Source: Aselliscus stoliczkanus
Taxonomy: Eukaryota > Chordata > Mammalia > Chiroptera > Hipposideridae
Reading direction: 5' to 3'
NCBI GenBank assembly: GCA_033961575.1
Contig: CM066731.1
Span: forward strand, 86,387,501 to 86,451,500
DNA: 64,000 bases
In this document: positions 40,484-53,744 of the stretch, piece by piece
Layout of the letters: the number at the start of each line of letters is the position of its first letter
Numbering within the stretch: position 1 is the first letter of the stretch
Notes under the pieces: generated by a model
Seen by the model: only the letters and a program-made list of their open reading frames with translations
The model's database searches: none
Told to the model about the DNA's origin: nothing
Program-made: the position numbers and the translations under genes

Positions 40484-41743
40484 AGACGCCACGAACTGCA
40501 GATTGGCAGCCAGATGGCAACTGGTGCTCACCAAAACTAAAAGTGCTCTCCTTGGAATCAGGAGACATGACAAAGATGCCCACTTTCACCATTTTCATCA
40601 AACATAGTATTGGAAGCCCTAGCCTACCATTCAGGCTATAAAAATAAATAAAAGGCATTGAAATTGGAAAGGAAGAAGTAAAACTGTCTTTTGCAGATGA
40701 CATGATACTATATAGAGAGAACCCTAAATATTCCACCACATGACACAAAATTAATATTCAGAAATTGGTTGCATTTCTATACACCAATAATAAGCTATCA
40801 GAAAGATGAATTAAGAAAGCAATCCCATTTACAACTGCATTGAAATAATACATTTAACCATGAGGTTAAAGACCTGTACTTGGGAAAGTATGATGCTTAA
40901 AAGAAATTGAAGATACAAATAAATGGAAGCATATGCTCATGGATAGGAAGGCTTAACATTGTTAAAATGTCCATTCTACCTAAAGCAATCTATATGTTTA
41001 GTGGAATCCCTATCAAAATACCAATGGCATTTTTCACAGAACTACAGCAAATAATCTTAAAATTTACTTGAAACTACAAAGAACTCTGCACAGCCATGGC
41101 AATCTTGAGAAAGAGGAACATAGTTGGAAGTATCATGCTACCTGACATCAAATTATACTAGGAGGTCATAGTAATCAAAATAAAACAGTGTGATACTGGC
41201 ATAAAAACAGACACAGATAAATGGAACAGAATAGAAAGCCCAGAAATAAACCCACACTTATCTGGTCATTTCATTTATGACAAGGGAGGCAAGAATATGT
41301 ATGAGTAATGACAGCTTGTTCAACAAATCAAAAAGTGGTGTTAGAAAAACTAGACTGAAATATGCAAAAATAAAGGAAAATGGACCACCTTACATCATAT
41401 ACAAAAATAAACTAGAAATGGATTAAAGAACTTACTATAAAACTTGAAACCATAAAAGTGCAATATGAAAACACAGGCAGTAAACTCTTTGACATTGCTC
41501 TTAGTAATATTTTTTTCTGAAACATCTCCTAGGGCAAGCGAAACAAAAGAAAAAACAAACAAAACAAATGGGACTATATCAAACTAAGAAGTTTTTGCAC
41601 AACAAATGTAACCACCAACAAAATGAAAAAACAGAGTACTGAATCAGAGAAGATATTCATCAGTGATATATCTCATAAGGGGTTAATACCGAAAATTTAT
41701 AAAGAACTCCTACAACTCAACACAAAAAAAATAAAAAATAAAA

Positions 41744-41879
41744 GGGCAGCCGAGTGGCGCGGTGGTTAAGCGCTGGCTTGGGAAGCCAGTGGCCCCAGTT
41801 CGGTCCCACATACGAGGGCTCTCAAAAAATAAATAAATAAATAATAAAAATAAAAAATAAAAAAATAAGAAAAAATAAA
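41744..41879 (+). mobile_element. tRNA-derived SINE, short form with long A-rich tail
   Basis: 'gggcagccgagtggcgcggt', 'gcgctggcttgggaagccag', 'ttcggtcccacatacgaggg', then truncation into a degenerate AAAT/AAAAT tail of about 60 bp. Inserted in the old L1. Confidence 0.85.
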
Positions 41880-42365
41880 CAATCCAAATAAAAAATGGTC
41901 AGAGGACCTAAATAGATATTTCTTCAAAGAGGACATACATATAGCCAACAGACATATGAAAAGATTCTCAATGCCACTATTCATCAGAGATACGTAAATT
42001 AAAAAAAAAAAAATGAGAGATTACCTTATACCTGTCAAAATGGCTATCATCAATAAATCAACAAACAAGTGTTGGCAAGGATGAAAGGAAAAGGGAACCC
42101 TCATGCACCACTGGTTGGATTGCAAATTGTTGTAGCCACTATAGAGACAGTCTGGAGGTTTCTTTAAAAAAAAGAGAGAAATAGAACTGCCTTATGACCC
42201 AGCAATTGCACTTCTGGGTATGGATCTATAGAAATAGAAAACACAACACTAATTTCAAAAGATAAATGAACCCCTATGTTCAATGTAGCACTAGTTACAA
42301 GTGCCAAGACATGGAAGCCACCTGAGTGCCCATGGATGATCGGATAAAGAAGAACTGGTACATAT

Positions 42366-42901
42366 GAGGTGTGACCACAAATACGGTGAATGTTTAAATT
42401 AAAAAATGAAAATGATTACAATAAAAGACACATTGCCATTAATCCCCCTCATTTCACACACACTTATCCCATTGTTCTTTCCACTTTCTGAAGCACTTCT
42501 AGAAGTCCTCTTTGGTGAATGTCTTTACTTCATCCTCCAACATGACAATGCTCCATGTCACACATCACTTATGGTATGGCAAATAAAAACATTATGGTGT
42601 GTCCTCATCCACATTATTCACTGGATTTGGCACCATGTGATTTCTGGCTCTTCCCCAAAGTCAAAATGACCATGAAAGGTAAAGTTTGAATTGGTTCATG
42701 ACATCGAGGTAGCCACGACAGCACAACTAAAGATACTCAAGAAAAGACTTCCAGAACTGTTTCAGAAAGTGGCAAGAATGATGGGGTAACCATGTTCAAA
42801 GCAAGGAGGAGTATTTTTGATGGGGGCTAATGGCAATGTGTCTTTTACAGTAATGACTTTTTTTAAATGTAAAGATTCACCATATTGTTTGATCATACCT
42901 T
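42366..42901 (+). mobile_element. Internally deleted mariner element with terminal inverted repeats
   Basis: Left end 'gaggtgtgaccacaaatacg' and right end (reverse complement) 'aaggtatgatcaaacaatat' match as imperfect inverted repeats of about 30 bp. The interior keeps the transposase C-terminal half: LQHDNAPCH carries the second catalytic Asp, and after a frameshift the text gives the LAPCDFWLFPK type motif with the third Asp. The N-terminal half is missing, so the copy is about 540 bp instead of 1.3 kb. It interrupts the old L1 inside its 3' region. Confidence 0.82.
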
Positions 42902-43029
42902 GTATATACAATGGAATATTGCTTGACCATAAAAAATAATGAAATCTTACCATTTGCAACAACATACATGGATCTAAAGTTAGATTGAGAAAGGCAAATA
43001 TTATATCATCTCACTATTTGTGGAATCTA

Positions 43030-43139
43030 TTTTTTTTTTTTTTTTTGAGGGCAGTGTCACTGGCCCTCATATGTGGGACCAAACCGGGGCTGCTGGCTTC
43101 CCAAGCCAGCGCTTGATCACTGCGTCATTCGGCCGGCCC
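43030..43139 (-). mobile_element. tRNA-derived SINE, short form, minus strand
   Basis: Reverse A-tail, 'gagggcagtgtcactggccc', 'gctggcttcccaagccagcg' and reverse head 'cattcggccggccc'. The 15-bp duplication 'tatttgtggaatcta' (43015-43029; one mismatch at 43140-43154) marks insertion into L1 sequence. Confidence 0.9.
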
Positions 43140-43285
43140 TATTTCTGGAATCTAAAGAACAAAATAAATGAGCAAAGAAAACAGAAGTAGCACATAGATA
43201 CAGGGAACAAAGTGACGGTTGAGAGAGGGGAGTGGGGTTGGAGGGATGGTTGAGAAAGGTGAAGAAATTAAGAATCAAAAGTAGG

Positions 43286-43713
43286 GGGCCGGCCGAGTGG
43301 CACATTGCTTAAGAGCTGGTTTTGGGATACAAGCGGCCCCTGTTTGGATCCCACATATGAGGGCCAGTGACTCTGCCCTCTACAGCTAACAACAGCTCCA
43401 CCTGGAGCTCGGCTGTGCGAGCCCCGGCAACGGTGTAGGCTGCAGCCCCTGCTGCAGTGGGCTGCCATGGGCTACAGTGAATGGCCAGCAGCCAGCGTGA
43501 GCGGCTGGCAGCCAGCGTGAGCTGCCAATAGCCGTGGTGGGTGGCCGTCCAGAGGCCGGCGACCGATCTGCCTCATCCGGGAAGAGCGCAATGACAATAC
43601 CATCATGGGCCAGTGAAGCAACATCCTCTGCAACTAGACTGAAGAACAAAAAGACAGCAAGTTGTCTGTTCCCCTCCCCAATTCCCCAAGAAAATCTTTA
43701 AAAAGAAAAAAAA
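43286..43713 (+). mobile_element. tRNA-derived SINE, long form, plus strand
   Basis: Head 'gggccggccgagtggcacat', a full GC-rich body, 'gcaagttgtctgttcccctc' and an A-rich tail. Perfect 13-bp duplication 'aatcaaaagtagg' at 43273-43285 and 43714-43726. Confidence 0.93.
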
Positions 43714-43726
43714 AATCAAAAGTAGG

Positions 43727-44680
43727 AATTTAAACAGATATTTGTACTCATATTCATAGCAGCATATTTCACAATAGCTAAAAGATGGAAGCAACTCAAC
43801 TGTCCATAGGTGAATGAATGAAAAAACAAAATGTATTTATATACCTACAATGGGATATTATTCATAATTAAAGAGGAAGGAAATTCTGACACACTCTATA
43901 ACAACTATGAACCTTGAAAATATTACACTGATAGAAATAAGCCAGTCACAAAAAGACAAATATAATTCCACCTTTACAAGTTACTTATAACTCAAATTCA
44001 TAGAGATACATACTTCTGGTCTCTCTGTGTTTGCCAGGGACAGGGGATAGGAGGAATTGGGTTGTTATCATTTAATGGGCATGGAGTTTCAGTTTGAGAA
44101 GATGGAAAAAAGGTCTGGAGGTGGATGGTGGTAATGGTTGCGCAACAATGAATGTGCTTAATGCCTCTGAATTTTAAACTTAAAAATTACTACAATGGTA
44201 AATTTTATGTTATGCATATTTTGCCACAATTTAAAAAATGTATATAATAATAATAACATATATGTTAAATTACATTATAAAAGTTTTAGTGTCCAAATAA
44301 AGAAAACCACAAAACTTTGCTGGAGGGTTTATAAGACCTTTTGAAGAATATAGGAAATCATAGATTTCTGTTAAGCAAGATTCTAGAGGGTAAAAATGAC
44401 CGTTTCCCTAGATTAATCTAAAAATGTAAAGCAATTCGAATGAAAATCCTAAGAACTCTTTTCCTAGACGGATAAGGTAATCTTGACATTCATGTGAAAA
44501 AATAATCATATGGAAGTAGAATCATTTTGAAAAAAAGAAAAACAATGATGGATGCCAGATATTGAAATGTAATATAAATCTGTGCTAATAAAAAAGTGAT
44601 ATTAATAAGAAAGAAAAAAACTGAGAAACCAAACTATATTTCAAAGGAAAAAGTTCCATGCATACAAACACATCTAGACA
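43727..44680 (+). mobile_element. Old L1 3' fragments
   Basis: 43735-44240 is an L1 3' end ('gcagcatatttcacaatagc' through 'aatttaaaaaatg'). About 44390-44680 reads as older ORF2 ('cagatattgaaatgtaatat'). Both lack open frames. Confidence 0.65.
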
Positions 44681-45469
44681 AACTATTTATACTTTGATCT
44701 CCAATATCTTGTTATATCTGCTTTCTGTAAGAAAGAACTACTGGGGTTTCTCATAGCACTTCAATGAATTGTCTTTATGAACACTTCGTGCCAAAGCAGA
44801 GTCATTTTTTCAATTACTTTATATGACTTCTTAGCAGGATTTTAATCCATGAAACTACTCAATCCTCCCAGAAAAGTATTTTCTTTGCTCCTGTAGCACT
44901 ACACTCTCCTCTCCTTTATCCCCCTGTGCTAGCCATTTTTCCATTTTCTTTACGGGTTTCTTCTTGGCTTACCTCTAAACTCAGGGGTTCCCCCGGACCT
45001 TGGTCTTGGCCTAACTTTTTTCACTATGGGAACACTGTTCCTAGTGATATCATCCAATGACACTTTTTTATCATTCCATTTTTTAATCAGTGTTATATTT
45101 TAATGTTAAAAAGAGAATGCATGGACAAGCTATTTTAAAAGAAAAATAAATGATCTCTAAGTAGATAGCTAAAGCTATCACCATATCTTTCAGGCAGCCT
45201 ATTTTCTCCCTCTGTATGTACAAATCTTCACATAACATCAGTAGTTACTTTTAGTACCTACCACTTCTTAAAATTGCCCATTAGATTCATGCTATTCAGT
45301 TTCCCACATTTTTTTCCCTGTTTTCTCTGATGAGATGATTTCATGTTAACTAGTGTATATACTTTGATCAAAGATTTTACATTTTTCGACATTACTTTTT
45401 TTATTAGGTTGCTTCTGTAGATCTATTTACAGTCCTTAGTTGAGTGCAGTTCATGACCCAGCAGAGTCT
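44681..45469. other. Intron sequence without recognised gene
   Basis: Unassigned. The segment near 44920-45060 ('gggaacactgttcctagtga') could be an old L1 or LTR remnant but I cannot name it. Confidence 0.4.
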
Positions 45470-45940
45470 AACATTGACCTTTAGATGCTGATAAACAGCA
45501 TCTGAAAGCTTATTTAAAATAAAAATCAGGGCCGGCAGAGTGGCATGGTGGTTAAACACTGGTTTGGGAAGCCAGCAGCCCCGGTTCGGGTCCCACATAT
45601 GAGGGCCAGTGACACTGCCCTCAAAAAAACAAAAAAATAAAAATCATTTAGCCCACCCCAGGCTTTCTGAATCTCAGTGGCCAGGATGGGCCCAACAACG
45701 TCTTTTAACATGCTTATGCTCTCCACATGATTCTATTGGATGATAAAGTTTGGCAAGCATTCTTCTAAATCAGTGACACTCAAAGAATGGTCAATATCAC
45801 CTCCAAGATAATATGAATGCAAATCATTCAGTTCCACCACAGACCTAATGAGTTTCTAGAAAAAGGTTGAGCAATCTGCATTCACAGGCTTCCAGATGAT
45901 TCACTGAAGCTGGAAAACCTCAACCACAGATTTTAAGGCA
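45470..45940 (+). mobile_element. MER5A-like hAT remnants, with a SINE inserted
   Basis: Sequence on both sides of the SINE ('gcccaccccaggctttctga' right of it, 'gcatctgaaagcttatttaa' left of it) resembles MER5A. 45850-45930 ('ggcttccagatgattcactg') resembles the end of a second or the same element. Assignment by memory; diverged. Confidence 0.55.
45529..45633 (+). mobile_element. tRNA-derived SINE, short form, plus strand
   Basis: 'gggccggcagagtggcatgg', 'gtttgggaagccagcagccc', 'gtgacactgccctc' then A-tail. Duplication 'aaaataaaaatca' at 45516-45528 and 45634-45646. Confidence 0.9.
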
Positions 45941-48900
45941 TAGAGTGATGCCTTAAACTAGAACTGCTGAAATGATCCATCTCAGCTTCGAGGAATTTGG
46001 TAGACACATTATGGCTTAGTGGCTTTGTTGTCAGTACATTTGGATTTTAATTTCCAATTATCTACTTACTATCTCTCTTACTCATACAATTGACCTAATG
46101 TTTCTATTAGAAACCCAACTAGTAGTGTCTGAGACATAACGGTCACTTTTATTATTTTCCTCTATTTGTAATTTTCCGAATCAAGTTTTATTCTCAATGG
46201 CGTTCCACTGGGTCAAAGATGATCTCACTCATCTTTGTATCCCCAACACATAGTACAGCACATAATAAGTGTTCAAAAATAGTTGGATCAAAGTACTATA
46301 CTCAGCTTTATGCTTTAAGTGGTAAGAATAGGGTCTTCAATCTTGAGGGATGCATCTCAGCCATGTGAGGATTAGGAGGTGAACTAGCTATCTGTTTCTG
46401 AAATCTACAGAAAAAAAGACATCCCAGGATTGGAGCTTTGGACCCATCTCAGGAGCTATATGATTGTTGTTTAAAGAGCACTAAAAGGATCTCAGTGATC
46501 TACAAACTGGATCAACAGTCCTAAATTTCTGAGATTTATTAGCCATCATAGGATGCTAACAGACCAAGTAATCACTTCCAAGTATGATTTCAGGAGATGA
46601 GGAAACAGCAAACATAATCTGCTAAATCTTCCCAAAATTCTAATATTTTGCAAACTCTATCTGTTACCTGAGGAGGGCAGGGAATCTAGTCATTTCCCCT
46701 TGCATCTGCAATTCCCAGCACAGTTTTTGGTAAATAATGCATCCACTCATGTTTATTAAATATATAAATGTAAGAAACTATTATTTTAGCTTTTTATACT
46801 ATTTAATCTTTATCTTGCATTTACTTTCAAACTTACAATTTGTTATTTCCACTACTTTTGTATCAAGAGATAAAAAGCTAACTTTACATTAAAATGTGAT
46901 ATAAAACTAACTTGAAAACAGATTATCCATGTCTACAGTGGAATATTCATTGGACAGAAATAGAAAATACTAAATTTAGCAGCCTGGTCTGCCCACACTA
47001 ATAATTACTTGTGTGAGTTAAGGTAAGGCTTTCATTGCTTGAGGCATCAAACAGAAATATCAGCATATACCTGAATAATGTTACTGGGCATTGGCTGATG
47101 TAGCAATACTATCACAAAATGCATCCCCAAAGTTCTACCTACTACATAAAACACTGCCTTGCTTTGCTCACAAACAAAATAGAGGTGATATTACCAGCCA
47201 ACTCGAATATAAATTTTCTGAGCCTTTTAAGAAAAATGCAAGTGGAAACCATTCATAAACTGTTTATTCTGTGTACATTGGTTTTATAACCATGACTCTT
47301 AAATTTGAGGAATTAAAAAAACAAAACTATATATAATTGTTCATGAGTATTGTCATTGAGCAGATAAGTAGAACTTTTAAAACAGTTTTATAAGTCTTCT
47401 ATAAATTCTTGATGACATATATATTTTTGAAGCCTAAATATGATCTCAGCCTGTTGTTAACATAGATGTCAATTTATACTGGATAATGGGTTGTGGGAGG
47501 AAGGGAGGGAGGGAGGAAAAAAGATGGGAGGGAGGGATTGGGAAAGACTCCAGATGAGTTTATTTCATTCATATAAATGACAATCTAGTTTAGGAGATCA
47601 ATAGCTCATTAAACATTAGAGGCAAAAATTAAATTCAACATTGTAGTGTAAGATGTTAAACGTGATAGGAATCCAAAATAGAGAAGAGATCATGGTGGTA
47701 TTAAATGTTAAGGATGCTAAAGACCAAATCTATTTTGACCCTTTCTTAAGTAAAAAAGATTTTAATCAGGAAGGATTAAATGTGAAAGAGAGAAGAAGGT
47801 CATCCCCAGGCTGAGGGAAACCCCATTCTTTGTTAATGCTTCAAGTTGAACAATGTGTTTAATTTGCTTCCTTTTCTAGTGTTTAGTTAAAGGTTGCAAT
47901 TGCCCAGGAGTCAAATAAGATTCTAAACAAAGGTTAAGAAAATAGTAAAGCCTTTGGCAAAGTAGGACTGCTTGAAAAGAACACATGGTGCTATAGCTTC
48001 AAGCCAAGTTCAAAGCCCGCATTATTAATTCACTCTTCATTACACAGCTGACCTTTAATTCTGCTGAGCATCTGGGGGTGGGGGGAGTTTGGCAATTCAT
48101 CTAATCTTATTTTAACTACCTGCACTAGTTCTACATGGACAACCACCAACTCTCAAGCCAAAAGCCTTTCCCAGTAACTCATCATCCGGTGGGATCTGGA
48201 AACCCCTCTCCTTTTCAGGAATTGCCATTTCTCAGCAAGGCTCATCAGAGGGAATGTAGTGGCCAGGAAGAATTCTCCTCCAGGAGAAAGACCTTGGGCC
48301 TCTCAGGAGTAGAAACCATTATTGAAATAGAAACAGATATATTTGATATAATTCAAAACAATATTTTTCACATATTTATTTATTGAACGCCTATTACTTA
48401 TTGACTGAAAAAATAAAATGTGATAAATTGAAAATTAAGCATTTGCTTTATTGTAAAAATGTCCCACTCTGCTTTTCAAGTAGTAGGTATGAGGTATAGT
48501 CATGTTTTTATTTTAAAGATAGCATGCATTTAGGAGAAAAATCTTCTAATTATTCACATGCAGAAATTTAATATCACAAAAAGGCAGCTATAGCTAAGAC
48601 ATCAATTTTAAAACTTTTACTTCAAAAGAAAAAAAGAAATTAATGAAATGAGGCAGAACAGGAACTAAATGTGCTTTTGATTATTTTTTTTGTTTTTGCC
48701 CTTAAAATGTTAATAAGTATCATACAGTTGTTTAAAATGGAAATAAATAAATTATATTTCCACCGTGGTAATATATATTCCTATACTCCTTTGAATGGAA
48801 AATGTTAAGAATGTATGTTTGTTTTAACTTCTCTAATACTCTGTGATGTTTGTAACCAATTCTAGCAAATATATACCATACATACACACTATGCACTTAA

Positions 48901-50356
48901 GAAAAGAGAATTTAAGCAGAGATTTGGACTTTAAAAAACAAATCTGCAGTAAGGTAGCATCTTGGCTATTTTTCAGAAAGCCCATGACCAGGAATAATTA
49001 AATAAAGCCAAGGTAATTTGCACTTTATGGGCATAAGTACACATCATGCATCATTTGTGCTCTGCTTAAAGGAGGACTTCTGTGGCTGAAGATTTTGTGT
49101 GGATGACTAAGGCAGTTACTCGCCTCAAAGCCAGTCAATGTTTCTATTCATCTGTCGAAGACAGTCTTCTTTTTCCCTAGTTTCTGTGAATACAGTAGCC
49201 AGTATCGGCAGCAGTTCTCAGTGTTCCTTTAGTACAGCTAATTAAAAACATACCATCCCCCCATACACTTTCAAAATAGGTGTGTTCTAATGGTTCATTT
49301 TGACTGAATTATTAGATTATGGGTAGTTTAAGTCTAAATTAGAATTTTCTTCTATTATGTCAGCCTTCTATTTTTATTCTGCAAAAAAAGAGATAAGGTT
49401 CTATACAACTTAAGTCTGAGGTGGGGAGTCACTATCCACCTGTCAGGGATAACCAACTTCATGTCTCTCCCTCTTATAAAATCATCACTGCTTTGGCCAC
49501 ATGATAAACATTAGCATAATGATACTAATTAGCATAATGAAAGCATTCTGAGGATTGGGGGATGTTTAATAGTTGTCTCAAACCAATAGTAAGCCTTCCC
49601 TTCATAAAACACATTGATATAAAGATCCCAACTTAATAGTCACAATAAGTTTACCAGCACAGACCTGGTCATATTTAATTTTGTTAAGTCTTTCAGAGGA
49701 GATTTGTGAAGATAAATTTAAGAACAGTTCTTCAAAGAAACAAAGCTGTAAATACTATTTTGGAGGCTCCCTTTCTCAAAAAAGCAAAGAACAAAGGGGC
49801 GGTGGGGGGCGGTGGGGAGAGAGAACAAAAGAAGCAATAATAATTCTTCCAGGTATAAATTTACAAAACTTAATCCAAAAATAAACTAAATCTACCTACT
49901 AGCATATGAACTCCACAGAAGCTGAATCCTGTTTCTTTCGGTCATTGCATCCACAGTGCTAACTGAGCCCGATGCAGAGTAGAATCTCAATATATATTTG
50001 GGAAACAAATACATCAGTCTGTAAATCCAGAAGCACATTTCCTTCATAGATCAACCTCCTAGTATATGCGTGTCCATCTATATCATGACGGCCTTTTGAA
50101 CCTCTCCAGAACAATTCAGTGATGCCCCGAGGGTGGACAAAGCTCCCTCCCCGGTAGACTCATGGCATGTTGACTTACCCCTATGGTAGTGCTTATCAAA
50201 CTGCATCTGATTGTTCAGTTTATACTTCCCCTGGGTATATTTTTCATCAGTAAATATTTATTCAACAGGGTGGAAATTGCTGGCATAAAATATACACTAA
50301 TAGTGAGATTGAGTGACTTCCTTTTCTGGAAAGATATATATTCCTTTTTCTTTCCC
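45941..50356. other. Intron sequence without recognised gene; L2/MIR-like remnants
   Basis: 46215-46295 ('catctttgtatccccaacac', 'gtgttcaaaaatagttgg') and 49925-50010 ('ttgcatccacagtgctaact') are L2-like 3' ends. Short G-rich runs lie at 47490-47540 ('gggagggagg') and 49795-49820. No supported coding sequence. Confidence 0.5.
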
Positions 50357-51500
50357 CAAGTTTATTGAGATATAATTGACATACAACACTATGTAATATT
50401 AAGATGCACAAAGTGATGATATGATATGCTTATATATTGTGAAATAATTACAATAGGGCTAGTTAACATCTCCATTACCTTACATAAGTACCATTCCTTT
50501 TTATGATGAGAACATTTAAGATCTACTCTCTTAGCAACTTTCAAGTATATAATACAGCATTGTTAATTATAACTCATTCATCTTAAAACTGGAAGTTCAT
50601 ACCCTTTGACCAATTTCTCTCCATTTTCCCACTCTCAGCCCCTGGCAACCACCATTCTCTCTGTTGATACTAGTTTAGCATTTTAAGATTCCACATGTGG
50701 TATCATCCAGTAATTTTCTTTCTGTCTCTGACTTATTTCATTAACCATAATACCTTCATGTTCCAGCTACGTTGTTGCAAATGACAGGATTTCCTTCATT
50801 CTCATGGCTGAAAAATAGTCCATTAGTCTTTACATATATACCACATCTTTATCTATTCTTCCATAGACAAACATTTAGGTTGTTCCCATATCTTGGCTAT
50901 TGTAAATCTTGCTGCAATGAACATGGGAGAGTTGATATCTTTTCAAGATCCTAAATTCATTTCCTTTGGATGTAGATCCAGAAATAGGACTGCTGCATCA
51001 TATAAAAGCAGTCCTATTTAAAATTTCTATTTTAAATTTAAAATTTTTAATTTAAAATTTATATTTTAAAATTTTTTGAGAAACCTCCATACTTTTTTTC
51101 CACAGTGACTGCACCAATTAATATTCCAACCAACAGTGTACAAGGGTTCCCTTTCTCTACATCCTAGTCATTCCAACAGGTGGGAGGTGATGTTTCATTA
51201 TTGTTTTGATTTGCATTCCCTGATGATTAGTGATGATGACCACCTTTTCATGTGCCTGTTGGCCATCTGTATGTCCTCTCTGGGGAAAAAAAACAATCTA
51301 CTCAGGTCCTTTCCCCATTTTTAAATTAAATTGTTTGTTCTTTGCTATTGAGTTATTTGAGTTACTTGTATATTTTAGATATGAACTCCTTATCAGATAT
51401 ACAATTTGCAAATATTTTCTACTAAGGAAAGATATATTTCTTTTGGTGTTATATTCCATATTAGAAAATTACTTCTTGCTTCACTCTTTCCTTTCATTTG
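50357..51500 (-). mobile_element. Old L1 3' fragment, minus strand
   Basis: Starts with reverse 3' UTR ('gagatataattgacatacaa') and passes 'tcatggctgaaaaatagtcc' (50803), 'cttggctattgtaaatcttg' (50893), 'tgatgattagtgatgatgac' (51221) in the order expected for a reverse L1. Many substitutions. Confidence 0.82.
50982..51019. repeat. Perfect 13-bp inverted repeat within L1
   Basis: 'aaataggactgct' (50982-50994) and its exact reverse complement 'agcagtcctattt' (51007-51019) flank a 12-bp loop. An AT-rich run of imperfect 'tttaaa' repeats follows at 51015-51078. Confidence 0.9.
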
Positions 51501-53744
51501 GCTGTTAGGGGAAGATAATGGACATGAGAGCGAAGTGCCTCTCAAAGCCTAGGTTTGCTTCTTTAACAAGAGCAGAGATTTACAGACATTTGTGTTGATT
51601 TAGATTTTGGTGATCAAATATGAATTTTCATGGGATTCCTATGATATATGAATCTAGCATAACTGTTCATCATCTCTCTCTCCCTTTTCTTTATCTTTTA
51701 AAAAAAATCATTTCTGAATTTCATTCTACCTATCTCCCCACATATTAAATGCATTACTTTAATGTTACCCTGTGTTATTAAGTTTCACAGTTTATGAACA
51801 GCTGAGCATTTCCATTTATTCTTTCCTTACCAGAAGCTTGTCTGCACTACACGGTGGGACCACAGTGAATTTGGAGCGGGGAAGGGTGGGGGGGAAGCAC
51901 GCACTGCTTTCTCAGAATTGAATCATGAGCCAAAGAATTGATCCCTGTCTGCAGAGATTGATGCTGCCTGCGTCCAGATTACATTATTATATCTATAGAA
52001 GCTGTGGAGCACTCAGAAGAAGGAAAATGCCAGCAGAGCCCTCTTAGTTCTTGACCACTCTGAGTTCTTGACCACTCTGATCCCTAAGACACATAAATTC
52101 CTAGTGAAGAAATGAATGTATAAGGAACATTAGGCTGAGATGATTAAATTTTATAATTGTAAAACTGATTTTCCTTGCTGTTATTCCATGTTCACCAAGC
52201 AACTTCTATGAGATACTCATTTAGCGTCCCTGAAATGCCTGCCAATAGGTACAGAAAGGCCTGACCAGACTGACTTGAGTTCAGCAGTGTAATTTTATTA
52301 ACAGTTTTTTTTTTCTTTCTTAAAATATGTATACACAAAGCCTAGTTTCTGTTTACAGTACATAAATGATATGTATGTGTGTGTATACACATATATACAC
52401 ACAAAAAAATGTATACACATTTTAAGAGATGTTATCTATCCTCATGCAATAGTTAGCCATAATCAGAAGTGTCTGGATGCTGATGGTAACCACTTTGAGC
52501 ACCTCTTGTAATTGCAGAAGTCAAATGTGAATTGTATTCATTTTTTGTTATCAGTATATATTGAGTATTACAATTTAAATACAATTTTTTTCCCTTCTTA
52601 AAATATGTACACATTTTTTGACACCCTCTATGTATACTAATGCCATATGGAATTTAATGCCAATGAAATAAAGATTTTCTCCACAAATATTTTGCAACAG
52701 GACATGCTGATGTCTGTTTTGAATAGTGAAAAAAGAGTTCTATAAGGAAGGAAACATTTGACCTGAATGACCACTTTAAACACTTAATAGTTCTAGATTA
52801 TACCGATTAAACAAACTTACAGGAAAGGCGATCAATTTACTAGTTTTAAGTTTGGAAAAACAGAGTTTACACTATGTAATGGATTTTTAGGGAGAGCACA
52901 GTGACAGGGTGTGATAGATCTGTAAAGTCCAGTCACTATCAAGGGTCTTGGTATTGATGAATATCTTGAAACATGGTGAGTCAACGATAAAGATCAGGTC
53001 AGTGACCATTTCATTGTCATCAAAGACCAGTGCTGAATTCTCATGCCTATATAACTCACAAAAGTTTCCAAGTAGTAGTTATTCCATTCTTCTTCCTAAA
53101 TGAGTTTAACAGTCAACACGTCCATCATTCACATAAAGATAGTGGTGGAAAAAAATGTGTGAATAAATAAAATATGTTGATTCAATGGCCATATAAATGT
53201 TCAGAAAGACAGGTATTATGATACCAGTATATAGCAAAATTGTTCTTTGTCCATTATTTGAATAGGAAAAACAAAACACACCATTAATTTACCAGCTATT
53301 GGAAATTTGTGATGAGTAAAATTCAATACATTATGTTGCTTAGTAAAGTCAGAATTTTTATGTATTCAAATTTAATAACATTTTTTTCAGTGGCCTTGCA
53401 AATTTAGTCAGGGAAAGATTAAAGAAGTAGCATGTGATAAAGGGGCAGAGCCTGATCTGTGGTCAAACAACAAACTTAAGCTTCACCTTTATGAATTAGA
53501 GATGGAAAGATGGGCTGATCAGCAATGATTACCCTGCCCTGGCGACTGTAAACTTAATTATTTGTTTTACCTTCATATCCTTTAAGGGGAAAAAGGAACT
53601 TTCTCTGCTGAACAGAAAGAAGAGTCTACCCCCACGAGTAACATGAGAGTGTTTGAGAAATCAGAGACAATCTTACTGCATGTTCTTGATTATGGATTCA
53701 TCATAATTTAGTGAACAAAAAAAAGCATTTTTCCCCAAAACATA
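51501..53744. other. Intron sequence without recognised gene
   Basis: A 17-bp perfect tandem duplication 'agttcttgaccactctg' sits at 52046-52062 and 52063-52079. A purine/pyrimidine 'tgtgtgtatacacatatata' region lies near 52377-52415. Otherwise unassigned. Confidence 0.5.

Larger units (their letters stand above)
38650..43285 (+). mobile_element. Old L1 mosaic, plus strand, with several later insertions
   Basis: Begins with L1 5' UTR-like 'caagatgtcagactaggagc' and runs through a 5' UTR to an ORF1 start near 39890 (KEQEITQGKELNEIK). A composite SINE sits at 39993-40483. The L1 resumes at about 40530, already in the RT region ('ttttgcagatgacatgatac' near 40690), so ORF1 and the front of ORF2 are lost. 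It then runs through ORF2 3' and the 3' UTR with a SINE at 41744, a mariner relic at 42366 and a SINE at 43030. All frames are broken. Confidence 0.82.
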
